A DNA stretch of 9,769 bases from JABABD01 sp965530995 (GCA_965530995.1 CBESOB010000107.1:1-9769); one strand, 5' to 3'. Shown: positions 1-7,778, counted from the first letter of the stretch. Numbers and translations: made by a program. Notes: generated by a model from the letters alone, not told the origin.

Positions 1-840
1 TTCATTTTGGCTGAAGTCTATAATCCATCTTTATATAGAGACTATATTAAAAAAGGCAAAATGGATTATCTTTATGATAAAGTTCAGTTGTATGATACCA
101 TTAAACACATCATGCAAGGTCATGGAAAAACCGATAATATTCCACCAATTCAGGATGATTTAATGGATATAGAACATCATATGGTTCATTTCTTGGAAAA
201 TCATGATGAACAACGTATTGCGAGTCCGGAGTTTGCGGGAAGCGCGGAAAAAGGAAAGCCAGCGATGGTAGTTTCTGCTGCAATTAGTACATCGCCAACT
301 TTGATTTATTTTGGACAGGAATTAGGTGAACCTGGGGCAGAGGATGCAGGGTTTGGCAGCCCTTCTCGAACCTCAATTTTCGATTATGTAGGAGTGCCCA
401 ACTTACAGCGTTGGGTTAATAATAAACAATTTGATGGCGGACAATCGACTGTTAATGAAAAAACCTTACGAGATTTTTATAAGCGTCTTTTAAGATTCAC
501 AATTAATAGTTCGGCTCTTGCAGGGAATTATCAGGATATTCATGCTTTTAACAGACAACATACCGAATGGTACAATGATCAAGTACTCTCTTTTGTTAGA
601 TGGAGTGCATCTGAAAAACTAATTATTATTTCTAATTTTAATGCGGATAGTACCTATGGATTTGAGCTAAGCCTTCCGCAAGACATTATCCAAAAATGGG
701 AATTAAACGATGGTGAATACCAAGTAGAAGATCAATTGTTCAAAACCTATAAATCTACATTGAAAGTAAATAATAATCGGGCCACTGTCAGAGTTAATCT
801 CAAACCGCTAGAATCTTTCATTTTAAAAATTAACCAGTAG
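1..840 (+). CDS. GH13 alpha-amylase family protein, 3' part only (5' end outside window)
   Basis: The reading frame is open from base 1, so this is the C-terminal 279 residues of a longer gene. It would hydrolyse alpha-1,4-glucosidic bonds in starch or maltodextrin. The fragment opens with FILAEVY, which matches GH13 conserved region III, with E5 of the fragment as the general acid/base. FLENHDEQR at about residues 64-72 matches region IV, with N67-H68-D69 and D69 as the transition-state stabiliser. Regions I and II and the nucleophile Asp must lie upstream, so no signal peptide or cell location can be judged. The last ~90 residues have the strand-rich look of the amylase C-terminal beta domain and end in a typical ESFILKI segment. 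The stop is 3 nt before the next amylase gene, so the two are almost certainly one operon. In Bacteroidetes such pairs usually sit in a maltodextrin cluster with a transporter, GH65 phosphorylase and beta-phosphoglucomutase; that part would be to the left and is not seen. An internal TTG at base 7 is not a real start, because it falls inside region III. Confidence 0.93.
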   Translation, partial: FILAEVYNPSLYRDYIKKGKMDYLYDKVQLYDTIKHIMQGHGKTDNIPPIQDDLMDIEHHMVHFLENHDEQRIASPEFAGSAEKGKPAMVVSAAISTSPTLIYFGQELGEPGAEDAGFGSPSRTSIFDYVGVPNLQRWVNNKQFDGGQSTVNEKTLRDFYKRLLRFTINSSALAGNYQDIHAFNRQHTEWYNDQVLSFVRWSASEKLIIISNFNADSTYGFELSLPQDIIQKWELNDGEYQVEDQLFKTYKSTLKVNNNRATVRVNLKPLESFILKINQ

Positions 841-843
841 ATT

Positions 844-2505
844 ATGAAAACAAGAATACTAATTGGCCTTTTATGTGCTTTATTTATAATGAACTGTGGC
901 AATGATGGTCAGGATAAAGAAGTTGCTAAAAAGAGTGAGACGCCATTTTTTTGGGAAGGGGCTAATGTGTACTTTTTATTGACTGACCGTTTTAATAATG
1001 GAGACAGGTCAAACGACATTAATTTTGATCGTACCCTAGAAACCGGAAAATTAAGAGGCTTTGAAGGGGGCGATATAAAAGGAATTACCCTAAAAATTAA
1101 GGAGGGTTATTTTAATGATCTTGGTGTTAACGCAATATGGATGACACCTGTGGTTGAACAAATTCATGAGGGTACTGATGAAGGTACTGGCCTAACTTAC
1201 GGATATCACGGTTATTGGGCAAAGGACTGGACAGCACTCGACCCAAACTTTGGTACAACAGAAGATTTAAAACAACTTGTTGAAACAGCGCACAAAAATG
1301 GTATTAGGATTTTGTTGGACGCTGTAATTAATCACACAGGTCCGGTGACTGACGGCGATGCAGTTTGGCCGGAAGAATGGGTGAGGACAGAACCTAAATG
1401 TATATATCAATCTTACGAAACTACGGTTACTTGTACACTTGTTGAAAATTTACCAGACATTAAGACTGAAAGTGATGAGGCCGTAGATTTGCCGCCTCAA
1501 TTGGTTTCAAAATGGAAGGAAGAAGGTCGTTATGATGCTGAAATGGCAGAATTGGATGCTTTTTTTAAGCGAACAAACCTACCTCGTGCACCACGCTTTT
1601 ATGTCATGAAATGGCTAACAGACTATATTGCAGACTATGGCATTGATGGGTATAGGGTTGATACGGTAAAACACACAGAAGAATATGTTTGGCAAGAGTT
1701 CCGGACACAATGCGACTATGCCTTTAGTCAGTGGAAACAAGATAATTCGGAAGCTGTCTTAGATGATAACGGATTTTATTTGGTTGGTGAGGTTTACAAT
1801 TACAAAATCTCACACGGTAGAGCCTATGATTTTGGTGATAGAAAAGTGAATTATTTTGACAATGCCTTCGATGCACTAATCAATTTTGAATTAAAATACA
1901 ATGCAGTAGAACAAGACTATGAAACTATGTTTAGTCGATACTCTAAACTGTTAAATGACGATAAAGCCATTGGAGCATTGAATTATTTCACATCTCATGA
2001 TGATGGGCAGCCTTTTGATCAAGACAGGAAAAAACCATTCGAAAGCGCTACTAAATTATTGTTGTCGCCAGGGGCGTCTCAAATTTATTATGGAGACGAG
2101 TCTGCAAGATCTTTGATTATTGAAGGAACCACTGGTGACGCCACATTACGGTCGTTCATGAATTGGGATGATATAAGTAATAACGAGCAAACTAAGGCTG
2201 TACTAAAGCATTGGCAAAAACTCGGTCAGTTTAGAGCAGATCATCCGGCAGTAGGCGCAGGAATTCATCAAATGATTACTCAAGAGCCCTATCTGTTCAG
2301 TAGAAGCTATACTAAAGGAGATTATAAAGATATAATAGTGGTAGGATTAGATTTGTCTAAAGGAATAAAAATACTTGATGTCTCGAAACTATTTAGTGAC
2401 GGTGATATGGTGCATGACGCTTATTCTGATCAAAGCGTGGAAGTGAAAAATGGAAAGGTTGAATTGGATTCAGAATTTAATATTGTGTTATTGGAAAAAA
2501 GGTAG
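844..2505 (+). CDS. GH13 alpha-amylase, predicted lipoprotein
   Basis: This complete 553-residue glycoside hydrolase family 13 enzyme is predicted to cleave alpha-1,4 links in starch or maltodextrin outside the cytoplasm. The N-terminus (residues 1-18, MKTRILIGLLCALFIMNC) is a short hydrophobic signal ending at Cys18. The lipobox is loose (I-M-N-C), but a following GNDGQDKE stretch is common in Bacteroidetes lipoproteins; periplasmic versus surface exposure cannot be told. All four catalytic regions are intact: region I DAVINH (159-164), region II GYRVDTVKH with nucleophile D273, region III LVGEVYN with acid/base E316, and region IV FTSHDD with D386. An insert of about 80 residues after region I carries Cys186 and Cys197, which could form a disulfide in the oxidising envelope. 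The layout recalls MalS-like periplasmic amylases, a resemblance judged by eye. The ATG lies 3 nt after the preceding amylase stop with no Shine-Dalgarno, as is normal for Bacteroidetes, implying translational coupling. The family is certain; the exact specificity (alpha-amylase versus neopullulanase) is not. Confidence 0.93.
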   Translation: MKTRILIGLLCALFIMNCGNDGQDKEVAKKSETPFFWEGANVYFLLTDRFNNGDRSNDINFDRTLETGKLRGFEGGDIKGITLKIKEGYFNDLGVNAIWMTPVVEQIHEGTDEGTGLTYGYHGYWAKDWTALDPNFGTTEDLKQLVETAHKNGIRILLDAVINHTGPVTDGDAVWPEEWVRTEPKCIYQSYETTVTCTLVENLPDIKTESDEAVDLPPQLVSKWKEEGRYDAEMAELDAFFKRTNLPRAPRFYVMKWLTDYIADYGIDGYRVDTVKHTEEYVWQEFRTQCDYAFSQWKQDNSEAVLDDNGFYLVGEVYNYKISHGRAYDFGDRKVNYFDNAFDALINFELKYNAVEQDYETMFSRYSKLLNDDKAIGALNYFTSHDDGQPFDQDRKKPFESATKLLLSPGASQIYYGDESARSLIIEGTTGDATLRSFMNWDDISNNEQTKAVLKHWQKLGQFRADHPAVGAGIHQMITQEPYLFSRSYTKGDYKDIIVVGLDLSKGIKILDVSKLFSDGDMVHDAYSDQSVEVKNGKVELDSEFNIVLLEKR

Positions 2506-2587
2506 AAATCATGATTCATAAAGTTTATTAGTTAATGCTGATCTAGATACAGAATTTGTGTTAATTCTTGCCAACTCTCTCGACTAA
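2467..2587 (+). pseudogene. Possible decayed duplicate of the amylase 3' end (main remnant 2522-2587)
   Basis: Just after the amylase stop, bases 2522-2587 read, without a start codon, as a short peptide ending ADLDTEFVLILANSLD and a TAA. It resembles the amylase C-terminus VELDSEFNIVLLEKR in the same codon register. At DNA level GATnCAGAATTT at 2467-2478 is matched at 2546-2557, and GTGTTA at 2485-2490 is matched at 2558-2563 after a 6-nt deletion. An in-frame stop at 2519-2521 blocks any upstream continuation. This could be the last trace of a third tandem GH13 gene or a small 3' duplication. The match is short and may be chance. Confidence 0.25.
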
Positions 2588-2596
2588 TGTATTTTG
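2568..2596 (+). promoter_or_regulatory. Candidate Bacteroidetes-type promoter for the GAF gene
   Basis: A TTG at 2568-2570 lies 19 nt before TATTTTG at 2590-2596. This is close to the Bacteroidetes sigma-A pattern TTG-N(17-23)-TAnnTTTG, with one base missing from the -7 element. Transcription would start near 2603, leaving a leader of about 40 nt before the ATG at 2642. A possible upstream TTG start at 2594 would overlap the -7 element, which argues against it. Confidence 0.35.
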
Positions 2597-2641
2597 GGAT
2601 TTAATAATTTATTATCTTTATTAATTACAATCAACTACAAA

Positions 2642-5014
2642 ATGGATATTAACAATAATATAGAATCTCCTTTTACTCTAAAAGTAAGCTTTAAGAAGTT
2701 ATTGGATCAATACCAACTTTTGGCTAAAAGTAAGGAGGACCTTATATCTCAAAATGCCAAGAAGATATTAAAAGTTGCAGAGGATAATCCCGAATTAATT
2801 GATGGTATCAGTAAGCTTTCTGTCATTCAGGAAAAGAAAAAAGAGATTAATATAATTCTTCACGATGCTTTTAATCCGCTCTTGACCAATAATGAAATAA
2901 AGACGGCATCGGTTCCTTTTCATGATCTCATTTTCAATTCATCAGAACGTTTCAAGAATATTTTGAAAACGGCTGGAGATGATTTTGAGCTTAGTATCAA
3001 GAATATGCCTGAGCATGACACCTATATCATTGCTTGTACAATTATCCTAAATTATTGTTATAATTATAACCTAAATTTTAAGCGACCGTTTTTTTATGAA
3101 ATTCCGGATGCTAATGGAATTATGCGTTATTATAAAATTCTTTATAACGCTGATTATTGCGAAATAACGCCAACTAAAAATGCAAAAAAAATAACTCAAG
3201 AAGATATTGATGTACTTCTTGATAGTTTTGACGATATCTCCATTTGGAAAGAGAAATTTCCACCGAATAGCTATTTATTCAAGGGGTTTGTAATATCCAA
3301 CATATTTGATGTCACAGATGATCAATCGATATCGAATATTAAATCCTCCTTTATTGTTGGGGGTAAAAGGAAAGATGAGAATTTAATGGAATCCTTCCAC
3401 GAAGTATTCAGGTCTCTTTTAGGTTTAAAGGACATTAAGGTTGGATTTTCGATATATGACGAGAAGAGCGATGCCTTCGAGCATGTATATGGTGCTGGCA
3501 TGAAGAGTTTTCTCTTGGATGATGAAGAATCCAAACATTGTTCTGATACACTTTGCAGTAGATCTTATGCTCAATTGCTTAAAGACAAGAAGTTCTATTC
3601 TATTTCAGATGTTGACAAGTATTATGAACTATCCAAAGGAAGGGCTCCGCAATATAAAACCCTAAAAAAGCAAGGCATAAAAAGTGCCATTTTGGCCCCG
3701 ATTGTAGACGATGATCATTTGCTGGGAATACTGGAGCTCGTCTCGGAAGAATCAAAAGTCCTAAACAGTATAAACGCGAATAAGCTAGTTGATGTGATGC
3801 CTTATATTGTCGCTGCTGTAAAGCGTTCGAAAGATGAAGAAGAGAATCTTATAGAAGCCATTATTCAAACAGAATGCACATCGATTCATCCTAGTGTGCA
3901 TTGGAAATTTGAGAAAGAAGCAAAAAACTTCATCAAGGACCAAGTAAATGGTAATGAAGCTTCTTTCAATAAAATAGCATTTGAGAATATTTACCCTTTG
4001 TATGGGCAGATCGATATAAAAGGGTCATCAGAAGCCAGAAATTGGGCGACCCAGCAAGATTTAACGATTCAATTGAATTTTGTAAAGGCAATTCTAGAGT
4101 CTGCAGCTTCCATTGAAGCTTTGCCTATTTATGACCAGTTTATATATCAAGTTGATGAATTCTTGGAAGGCTTGAATGTGCATTTTCAAGTTGATAGTGA
4201 GCAGCAAATTTCTGCGTTCTTCAAACAAGACATAGAACCGGTCCTTGAACATCTTAAGTTATCAAGAGACTTAAAGAGTGAAGTCGAGGCATACTATAAT
4301 AGTATAGATACCAAATTGAATGTGGTTTATAATCATCGCAAAAACTATGATAATACCATTGCGATGATCAATAAGGAAATGGCGGCACTCTTGGATAAAA
4401 AACAAGTTGAAGCTCAGGCAATGTATCCGCATTATTTCGAGCGATTCAAAACTGACGGTGTAGAACATAATATGTACATAGGTGAATCCATTACCAAGGA
4501 AGACAGTTTTAATCCTATTTATCTTTATAATTTAAGATTGTGGCAGTTGCAAGTAATGTGCGAAATGGAAAACACCTATTATCAAATGCAATCAAGATTT
4601 CCTGTACATATGGATGTGGCATCCATGATACTGGTTTTTAATCAGCCACTATCCATAAGTTTTAGAATGGATGAAAAGCAGTTTGACGTTGACGGCACCT
4701 ATAATGCGCGTTACGAAATCGTTAAAAAGCGGGTTGATAAAGCCTACATTAAAGGCACGAAACAACGTGTTACAGAAAAAGGTAAGATAAGTATTATCTA
4801 CTCCCAGAAACAAGATGAAATTGAGTACATGCGTTATGTTAGGTTTTTACAATCCAAGAAATATTTAGATACTGATGTTGAAATTGTAGAATTACAAGAT
4901 TTGCAAGCGGTAACAGGGCTTAAAGCAATACGCGCGAGTGTTTTGTACCATAAGACACCAGATGATAAGGAGTTCTATACGTATGAGGATCTTATGAAGG
5001 AGGTCAAGGCTTAG
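2642..5014 (+). CDS. Large GAF-domain protein of unknown function
   Basis: The predicted cytosolic protein has 790 residues, no signal peptide and no membrane segment. Residues 1 to about 240 form a mostly helical domain I do not recognise. A GAF-type sensor domain spans roughly 248-395: it starts near ESFHEVFRSLLG, includes a CSDTLC segment at about 300-305, and ends with the characteristic KSAILAPIV...LLGILELVS strands. GAF domains bind small ligands such as cyclic nucleotides, or act as redox or light sensors; the ligand here is unknown. The C-terminal half (about 400-790) carries a striking YPLYGQIDIKGSSEARN segment at 451-467, a helical stretch around 540-600, and a final alpha/beta part. 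I see no histidine kinase, GGDEF, HTH or cyclase motif attached. An in-frame TTG at 2594 would add 16 residues, but the ATG at 2642 is preferred because it follows an A-rich leader and because 2594 sits in the likely promoter. The 61-codon gene downstream starts 28 nt after the stop and is probably co-transcribed. Domain confidence is good; function is open. Confidence 0.88.
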   Translation: MDINNNIESPFTLKVSFKKLLDQYQLLAKSKEDLISQNAKKILKVAEDNPELIDGISKLSVIQEKKKEINIILHDAFNPLLTNNEIKTASVPFHDLIFNSSERFKNILKTAGDDFELSIKNMPEHDTYIIACTIILNYCYNYNLNFKRPFFYEIPDANGIMRYYKILYNADYCEITPTKNAKKITQEDIDVLLDSFDDISIWKEKFPPNSYLFKGFVISNIFDVTDDQSISNIKSSFIVGGKRKDENLMESFHEVFRSLLGLKDIKVGFSIYDEKSDAFEHVYGAGMKSFLLDDEESKHCSDTLCSRSYAQLLKDKKFYSISDVDKYYELSKGRAPQYKTLKKQGIKSAILAPIVDDDHLLGILELVSEESKVLNSINANKLVDVMPYIVAAVKRSKDEEENLIEAIIQTECTSIHPSVHWKFEKEAKNFIKDQVNGNEASFNKIAFENIYPLYGQIDIKGSSEARNWATQQDLTIQLNFVKAILESAASIEALPIYDQFIYQVDEFLEGLNVHFQVDSEQQISAFFKQDIEPVLEHLKLSRDLKSEVEAYYNSIDTKLNVVYNHRKNYDNTIAMINKEMAALLDKKQVEAQAMYPHYFERFKTDGVEHNMYIGESITKEDSFNPIYLYNLRLWQLQVMCEMENTYYQMQSRFPVHMDVASMILVFNQPLSISFRMDEKQFDVDGTYNARYEIVKKRVDKAYIKGTKQRVTEKGKISIIYSQKQDEIEYMRYVRFLQSKKYLDTDVEIVELQDLQAVTGLKAIRASVLYHKTPDDKEFYTYEDLMKEVKA

Positions 5015-5042
5015 TATCGGCGTTTTGTTTTAACTAAACTTC

Positions 5043-5228
5043 ATGTATCCTTACCACAACAAGATAAAATCAAGAATCGCTAACGGCGAATTCATTAAGT
5101 ATGAGTATGTAGAAAAATACAAAGATATTTCACCCTGTCTAGTGTTATATTTTAATACTGAACCTTATATCAGACCGATACGACAGCATCGTTTTGAAGA
5201 ATACGCGAGTATTCTTGAAAAGTTATGA
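5043..5228 (+). CDS. Small conserved-looking hypothetical protein, 61 residues
   Basis: This short ORF encodes a soluble, charged protein beginning MYPYHNKIKSRIANGE, with a central PCLVLYFNT strand and an ending PIRQHRFEEYASILEKL. It has no signal peptide, membrane helix or cysteine pair. It is treated as real because it starts with ATG 28 nt after the GAF gene on the same strand, its codon use and composition match its neighbours, and the sequence has the look of a compact family with fixed YHN, LVLYF and PIR.HR positions. From memory, small proteins of this shape occur widely in Firmicutes and Bacteroidetes and are sometimes labelled after the Vibrio delta-VPH thermostable hemolysin. That label is weakly founded, and I do not infer haemolysis. 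The stop codon lies 6 nt from the stop of the convergent HD-PycTM gene. Confidence 0.7.
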   Translation: MYPYHNKIKSRIANGEFIKYEYVEKYKDISPCLVLYFNTEPYIRPIRQHRFEEYASILEKL

Positions 5229-5234
5229 TTAATT

Positions 5235-6440
5235 CTAAATAGATGCCCCTCCAGATAGTCGAAATGCAACTCCGAAGGATATAACACTAATAATGATACC
5301 TATCATAAAAACGGTGTAGGTTATTCGAAGGATTTTATATTTTTTATTTAGTACAAGGCCAAGAAAATAAAGATCTTTCTTCATGGATGAATAGAGATAA
5401 TCCCTGTCCTGCATCATTTCTCCCATGGCCCATTCAAACTCGTCAAGTTTCATTTTATGAAAATTACCAAAGAACAATAAGTTTACTTTTTTGTTAGCGA
5501 CATCTTCTTTTGTGAATTCACCACTGGTAACATTCGGTCTAGTGGCTAATACTGAAAGAATCATTGAAGCTACTGTAAATAGTACAAAAATCACGGTTGG
5601 AGTAATCAAATAATCATTGGAAGGATTATCTAATTTAGAAACAAGATTGGACAATACTAAGGACACGATAATAGCATTTACAGAAAGTAGGATGTTAGCT
5701 TTGGTATCTGCAATATTGCTTAAGGTAATGTGGTTTTTGAGGGTAACCCTAAACATGGTTTCAATGCCACGCTCAGGCAATTCCACTTTACTTTTCTTAA
5801 AGCTTAACTCATTTTTCTTTTGTTTTAATTTCGTGTTTTCCGCTTTTGTTTTTTTAAGATTCTTTAATAGCTGTGCAAGATTCTTGCCCTTGCCCTTGCC
5901 CCAATTGGCTAATGCTTCATCAGTGTGAAATTTATGTCGCGTGGTCAAAAAATCAATATTTTTTTTGAGCCAATCCTTTTCATTTAGTGTCTCTCCAGAG
6001 GTGAGTTCCCACTCTTTACGAAGTAATGAGGAAACTTCCTCATAGTTTTTACTTCCAATATGAGAGCAATCCGCATCACGAATTATTTTTTCTAACTGAT
6101 TTTTTGGGCTATAGACCATTTTAGTTGCCAAGATCAAATGGCAGACAGTTGCTATATCCTTTTCAGGATAGTTATGTTTTTTCAAAAATGCTTCAGCTAT
6201 TGCAGTACTCGCTTCTTCATGGTTTTCTTCACCTTCAGTATAACCAGTATCATGAAACCAGGTACTTAAGAGCAGTAGTTCCTTTTCGGAGGGGCCTAAG
6301 TTCGAAAGTTCAGCCAATTCGTTTGCCTTTTCAACCACACGCTGGGTATGCGCTAGATTATGATATAAATAAGCACTTTCTAATTTATCATTTAATAGAT
6401 GAACTACATGTTTTTCCGCTTCTGTAATAAGATCAACCAT
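5235..6440 (-). CDS. HD phosphohydrolase domain fused to PycTM (Pycsar-type effector) membrane domain
   Basis: The protein has 401 residues. The N-terminal part (about 8-165) is an HD-superfamily metal-dependent phosphohydrolase: YHNLAHTQRV gives H27/H31, WFHDTGY gives the H63-D64 pair, NHEE gives H74, and RDADCSH gives D122/D124. Such domains cleave phosphomono- or phosphodiesters, often of nucleotides. A lysine-rich, probably coiled-coil linker covers about 187-217. The C-terminal part (about 228-401) matches the PycTM domain (former DUF5706): LSNIADTKANILLSVNAIIVS leads into membrane segment 1 (about 250-267), segment 2 is about 279-298, the soluble stretch includes NFHKMKLDEFEWAM and RDYLYSSMKKDLY, and segment 3 is about 370-393. 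In Pycsar defence a cyclase makes cCMP or cUMP on phage infection, and the PycTM effector impairs the inner membrane. No cyclase is present here. The HD domain may tune or degrade the signal; this is inference. An in-frame TTG at 6497 would add 19 residues, but the ATG at 6440 directly precedes the HD fold and is preferred. The domain match is by eye. Confidence 0.88.
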   Translation of the reverse strand: MVDLITEAEKHVVHLLNDKLESAYLYHNLAHTQRVVEKANELAELSNLGPSEKELLLLSTWFHDTGYTEGEENHEEASTAIAEAFLKKHNYPEKDIATVCHLILATKMVYSPKNQLEKIIRDADCSHIGSKNYEEVSSLLRKEWELTSGETLNEKDWLKKNIDFLTTRHKFHTDEALANWGKGKGKNLAQLLKNLKKTKAENTKLKQKKNELSFKKSKVELPERGIETMFRVTLKNHITLSNIADTKANILLSVNAIIVSLVLSNLVSKLDNPSNDYLITPTVIFVLFTVASMILSVLATRPNVTSGEFTKEDVANKKVNLLFFGNFHKMKLDEFEWAMGEMMQDRDYLYSSMKKDLYFLGLVLNKKYKILRITYTVFMIGIIISVISFGVAFRLSGGASI

Positions 6441-6705
6441 AAAAAGAAAGAGTTTTGGTAAAAGTAGTAAACTTTGGTCAATGTGGTATCCACACAATTA
6501 TTTGTCGAGGAATATTCTAATACTTTCAAGATAATTTAACGTAGATTAAATGAAAATAATATAATCTAAACAAAAAACTTGCTCTTGTATTTAACAGATA
6601 TGTTGGTATGCTCTTTATGCAATAGATTTTATTAAAAATATAATGTAAGTTTACACAGCACGTATTTTTTTGTTTGAACCTGACCACTTTTAAATTTATT
6701 GCTAA
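6441..6705. other. Divergent intergenic region between HD-PycTM and AraC genes
   Basis: This very AT-rich spacer of 265 nt must hold the promoters of both diverging genes. A small perfect inverted repeat, TGTGG-TAT-CCACA (6482-6494), sits about 45 nt upstream of the HD-PycTM start and could be an operator. For the AraC gene, TTTG at 6669-6672 followed after 18 nt by TAAATTTA (6691-6698) is a one-mismatch Bacteroidetes promoter, but it would place the transcript start almost at the ATG. I see no RNA gene or repeat array. Confidence 0.4.
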
Positions 6706-7551
6706 ATGAATTTTAGATATTCAAAGCATCCTGAGCAAGGCAGTCTCGTTTTGACTGATTTTAATTGTGCTTCTTTTGAAAAAAGACTGGGTACTGGCGA
6801 TTATTATAAGATAATATGGGCAAAAGACAACGATATTTCTATAGGTATTGATGGTTATTCTGTAGAGCTTGAAAAAGATTGTGTTCTGTTTTGTACGCCT
6901 TACAACATGATACAGATAAAACCATTTTTAAAAGGTGTGATTTCATTAATTTTTGATCGTGAATTTTACTGCATTAGAGATCATGATCACGAAGTGTCAT
7001 GTAACGGATTTTTATTTTTAGGCTCCTCGGCGCCTGCCATGGTGAAATTAACTGAAAAAGAACGACAAAGCTTCGAATTAAACTTTATGTTCCTAGAAGA
7101 GGAGTTTGAAACAGAAGACCAGATTCAAGGAGAAATGCTAAGAGTATTGCTTAAACGACTTCTTATAAAATCAGTCAGGCTTTTAAAGAAAACAATAGTA
7201 GATCCAACCTTAGAACAGCCGAAGGTAGATATTATCAGGCAATATAATTTATTGGTTGAAGCACATTTTAGAGAAAAACATAAAGTTTCAGAATACGCAG
7301 ATTTATTGAACAAATCGCCAAAGACCTTGTCTAATCTATTTTCCAGATACAATAATAAAACACCATTACAAGTCATTAATGATCGTATAGTATTAGAGGC
7401 AAAAAAATTATTGTTGCAATCTGAAAAATCTTCAAAGGAAATAGCCTTTGGTTTAGGTTTTTCTGAAGCATCACACTTTTCAAAATTTTTTAAAAACCAA
7501 GCTGGAATGTCTCCTATTCACTTCAAAAAAAACACATTAAATATTTATTAA
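6706..7551 (+). CDS. AraC-family transcriptional regulator
   Basis: This is a 281-residue DNA-binding regulator. Residues 1 to about 110 form a strand-rich, cupin-like sensor domain typical of the AraC N-terminus (for example YKIIWAKDNDISIGIDGYS and ELEKDCVLFCTPYN). Residues 115-165 are helical and likely dimerise. The C-terminal domain has the two AraC helix-turn-helix units: HKVSEYADLLNKSPKTLSNLF at about 192-212, and SSKEIAFGLGFSEASHFSKF at about 242-261, followed by the signature QAGMSPIHFKK ending. The ligand is unknown. In Bacteroidetes similar regulators often control stress, metabolic or redox genes. It lies 232 nt upstream of the msrB-msrA genes on the same strand, and that spacer contains repeated TTGTAC motifs that could be its sites, which is only inference. 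The divergent HD-PycTM gene is an alternative target. The ATG has no Shine-Dalgarno, in line with most starts here. Confidence 0.93.
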   Translation: MNFRYSKHPEQGSLVLTDFNCASFEKRLGTGDYYKIIWAKDNDISIGIDGYSVELEKDCVLFCTPYNMIQIKPFLKGVISLIFDREFYCIRDHDHEVSCNGFLFLGSSAPAMVKLTEKERQSFELNFMFLEEEFETEDQIQGEMLRVLLKRLLIKSVRLLKKTIVDPTLEQPKVDIIRQYNLLVEAHFREKHKVSEYADLLNKSPKTLSNLFSRYNNKTPLQVINDRIVLEAKKLLLQSEKSSKEIAFGLGFSEASHFSKFFKNQAGMSPIHFKKNTLNIY

Positions 7552-7690
7552 AAGTCTGTTTTTATTCTTCTTAAATAATCAAAATAGGCATCTTATAGGG
7601 TAGAATTTAATTTTTGAGTTCTAATGTCTATACAAAGAGAGTTCAAAGTGAATTTCCGACTAAACACATAATAATATTTTAAGGGAAAAA

Positions 7691-7750
7691 GTACAATTCA
7701 TAAGGAAAAATGGATATCTTAAATTGCTCATTAGGATTGTACATTTGTAC
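7691..7750 (+). promoter_or_regulatory. Candidate msrB promoter with repeated TTGTAC operator-like motifs
   Basis: TACATTTG at 7740-7747 is a perfect match to the Bacteroidetes -7 element TAnnTTTG, and transcription would start about 30 nt before the msrB ATG. No well-spaced -33 TTG is seen; the nearest upstream is 13 nt away (7724-7726), so an activator may be needed. The -7 element lies within the palindrome GTACA-TT-TGTAC (7739-7750). TTGTAC occurs twice at 8-nt spacing (7737-7742 and 7745-7750), with an inverted copy GTACAA at 7691-7696. This looks like a regulator site. Confidence 0.4.
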
Positions 7751-7770
7751 TATTAATAATAAAACTAAAG

Positions 7771-7778
7771 AAAGGAAG
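7771..7778 (+). promoter_or_regulatory. Ribosome binding site of msrB
   Basis: AAAGGAAG ends 5 nt before the ATG at 7784. It is purine-rich and unusually Shine-Dalgarno-like for this window, where most genes lack one, and it fixes the msrB start. Confidence 0.55.

Noticed and set aside
2551..2568. AGAATT/AATTCT inverted repeat as a terminator of the amylase operon
   Set aside because: The stem is only 6 bp and all A/T but two pairs, with no T tract after it. It also overlaps the apparent amylase remnant, which explains the sequence better.
3322..4468. Two short - strand open frames (3322-3534, 4271-4468) and a third at 7125-7376
   Set aside because: They are shadows inside the GAF and AraC genes, with no motif or plausible start context.
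5617..6427. Two + strand open frames of about 100 codons (5617-5928 and 6125-6427)
   Set aside because: Both lie inside the HD-PycTM gene on the opposite strand, whose protein has clear domain motifs. They show no recognisable protein features.
6441..6497. Upstream TTG start adding 19 residues to the HD-PycTM protein
   Set aside because: The extra hydrophobic residues would put a false membrane-like segment before a cytosolic HD fold. The ATG at 6440 is a better start in this genome style.
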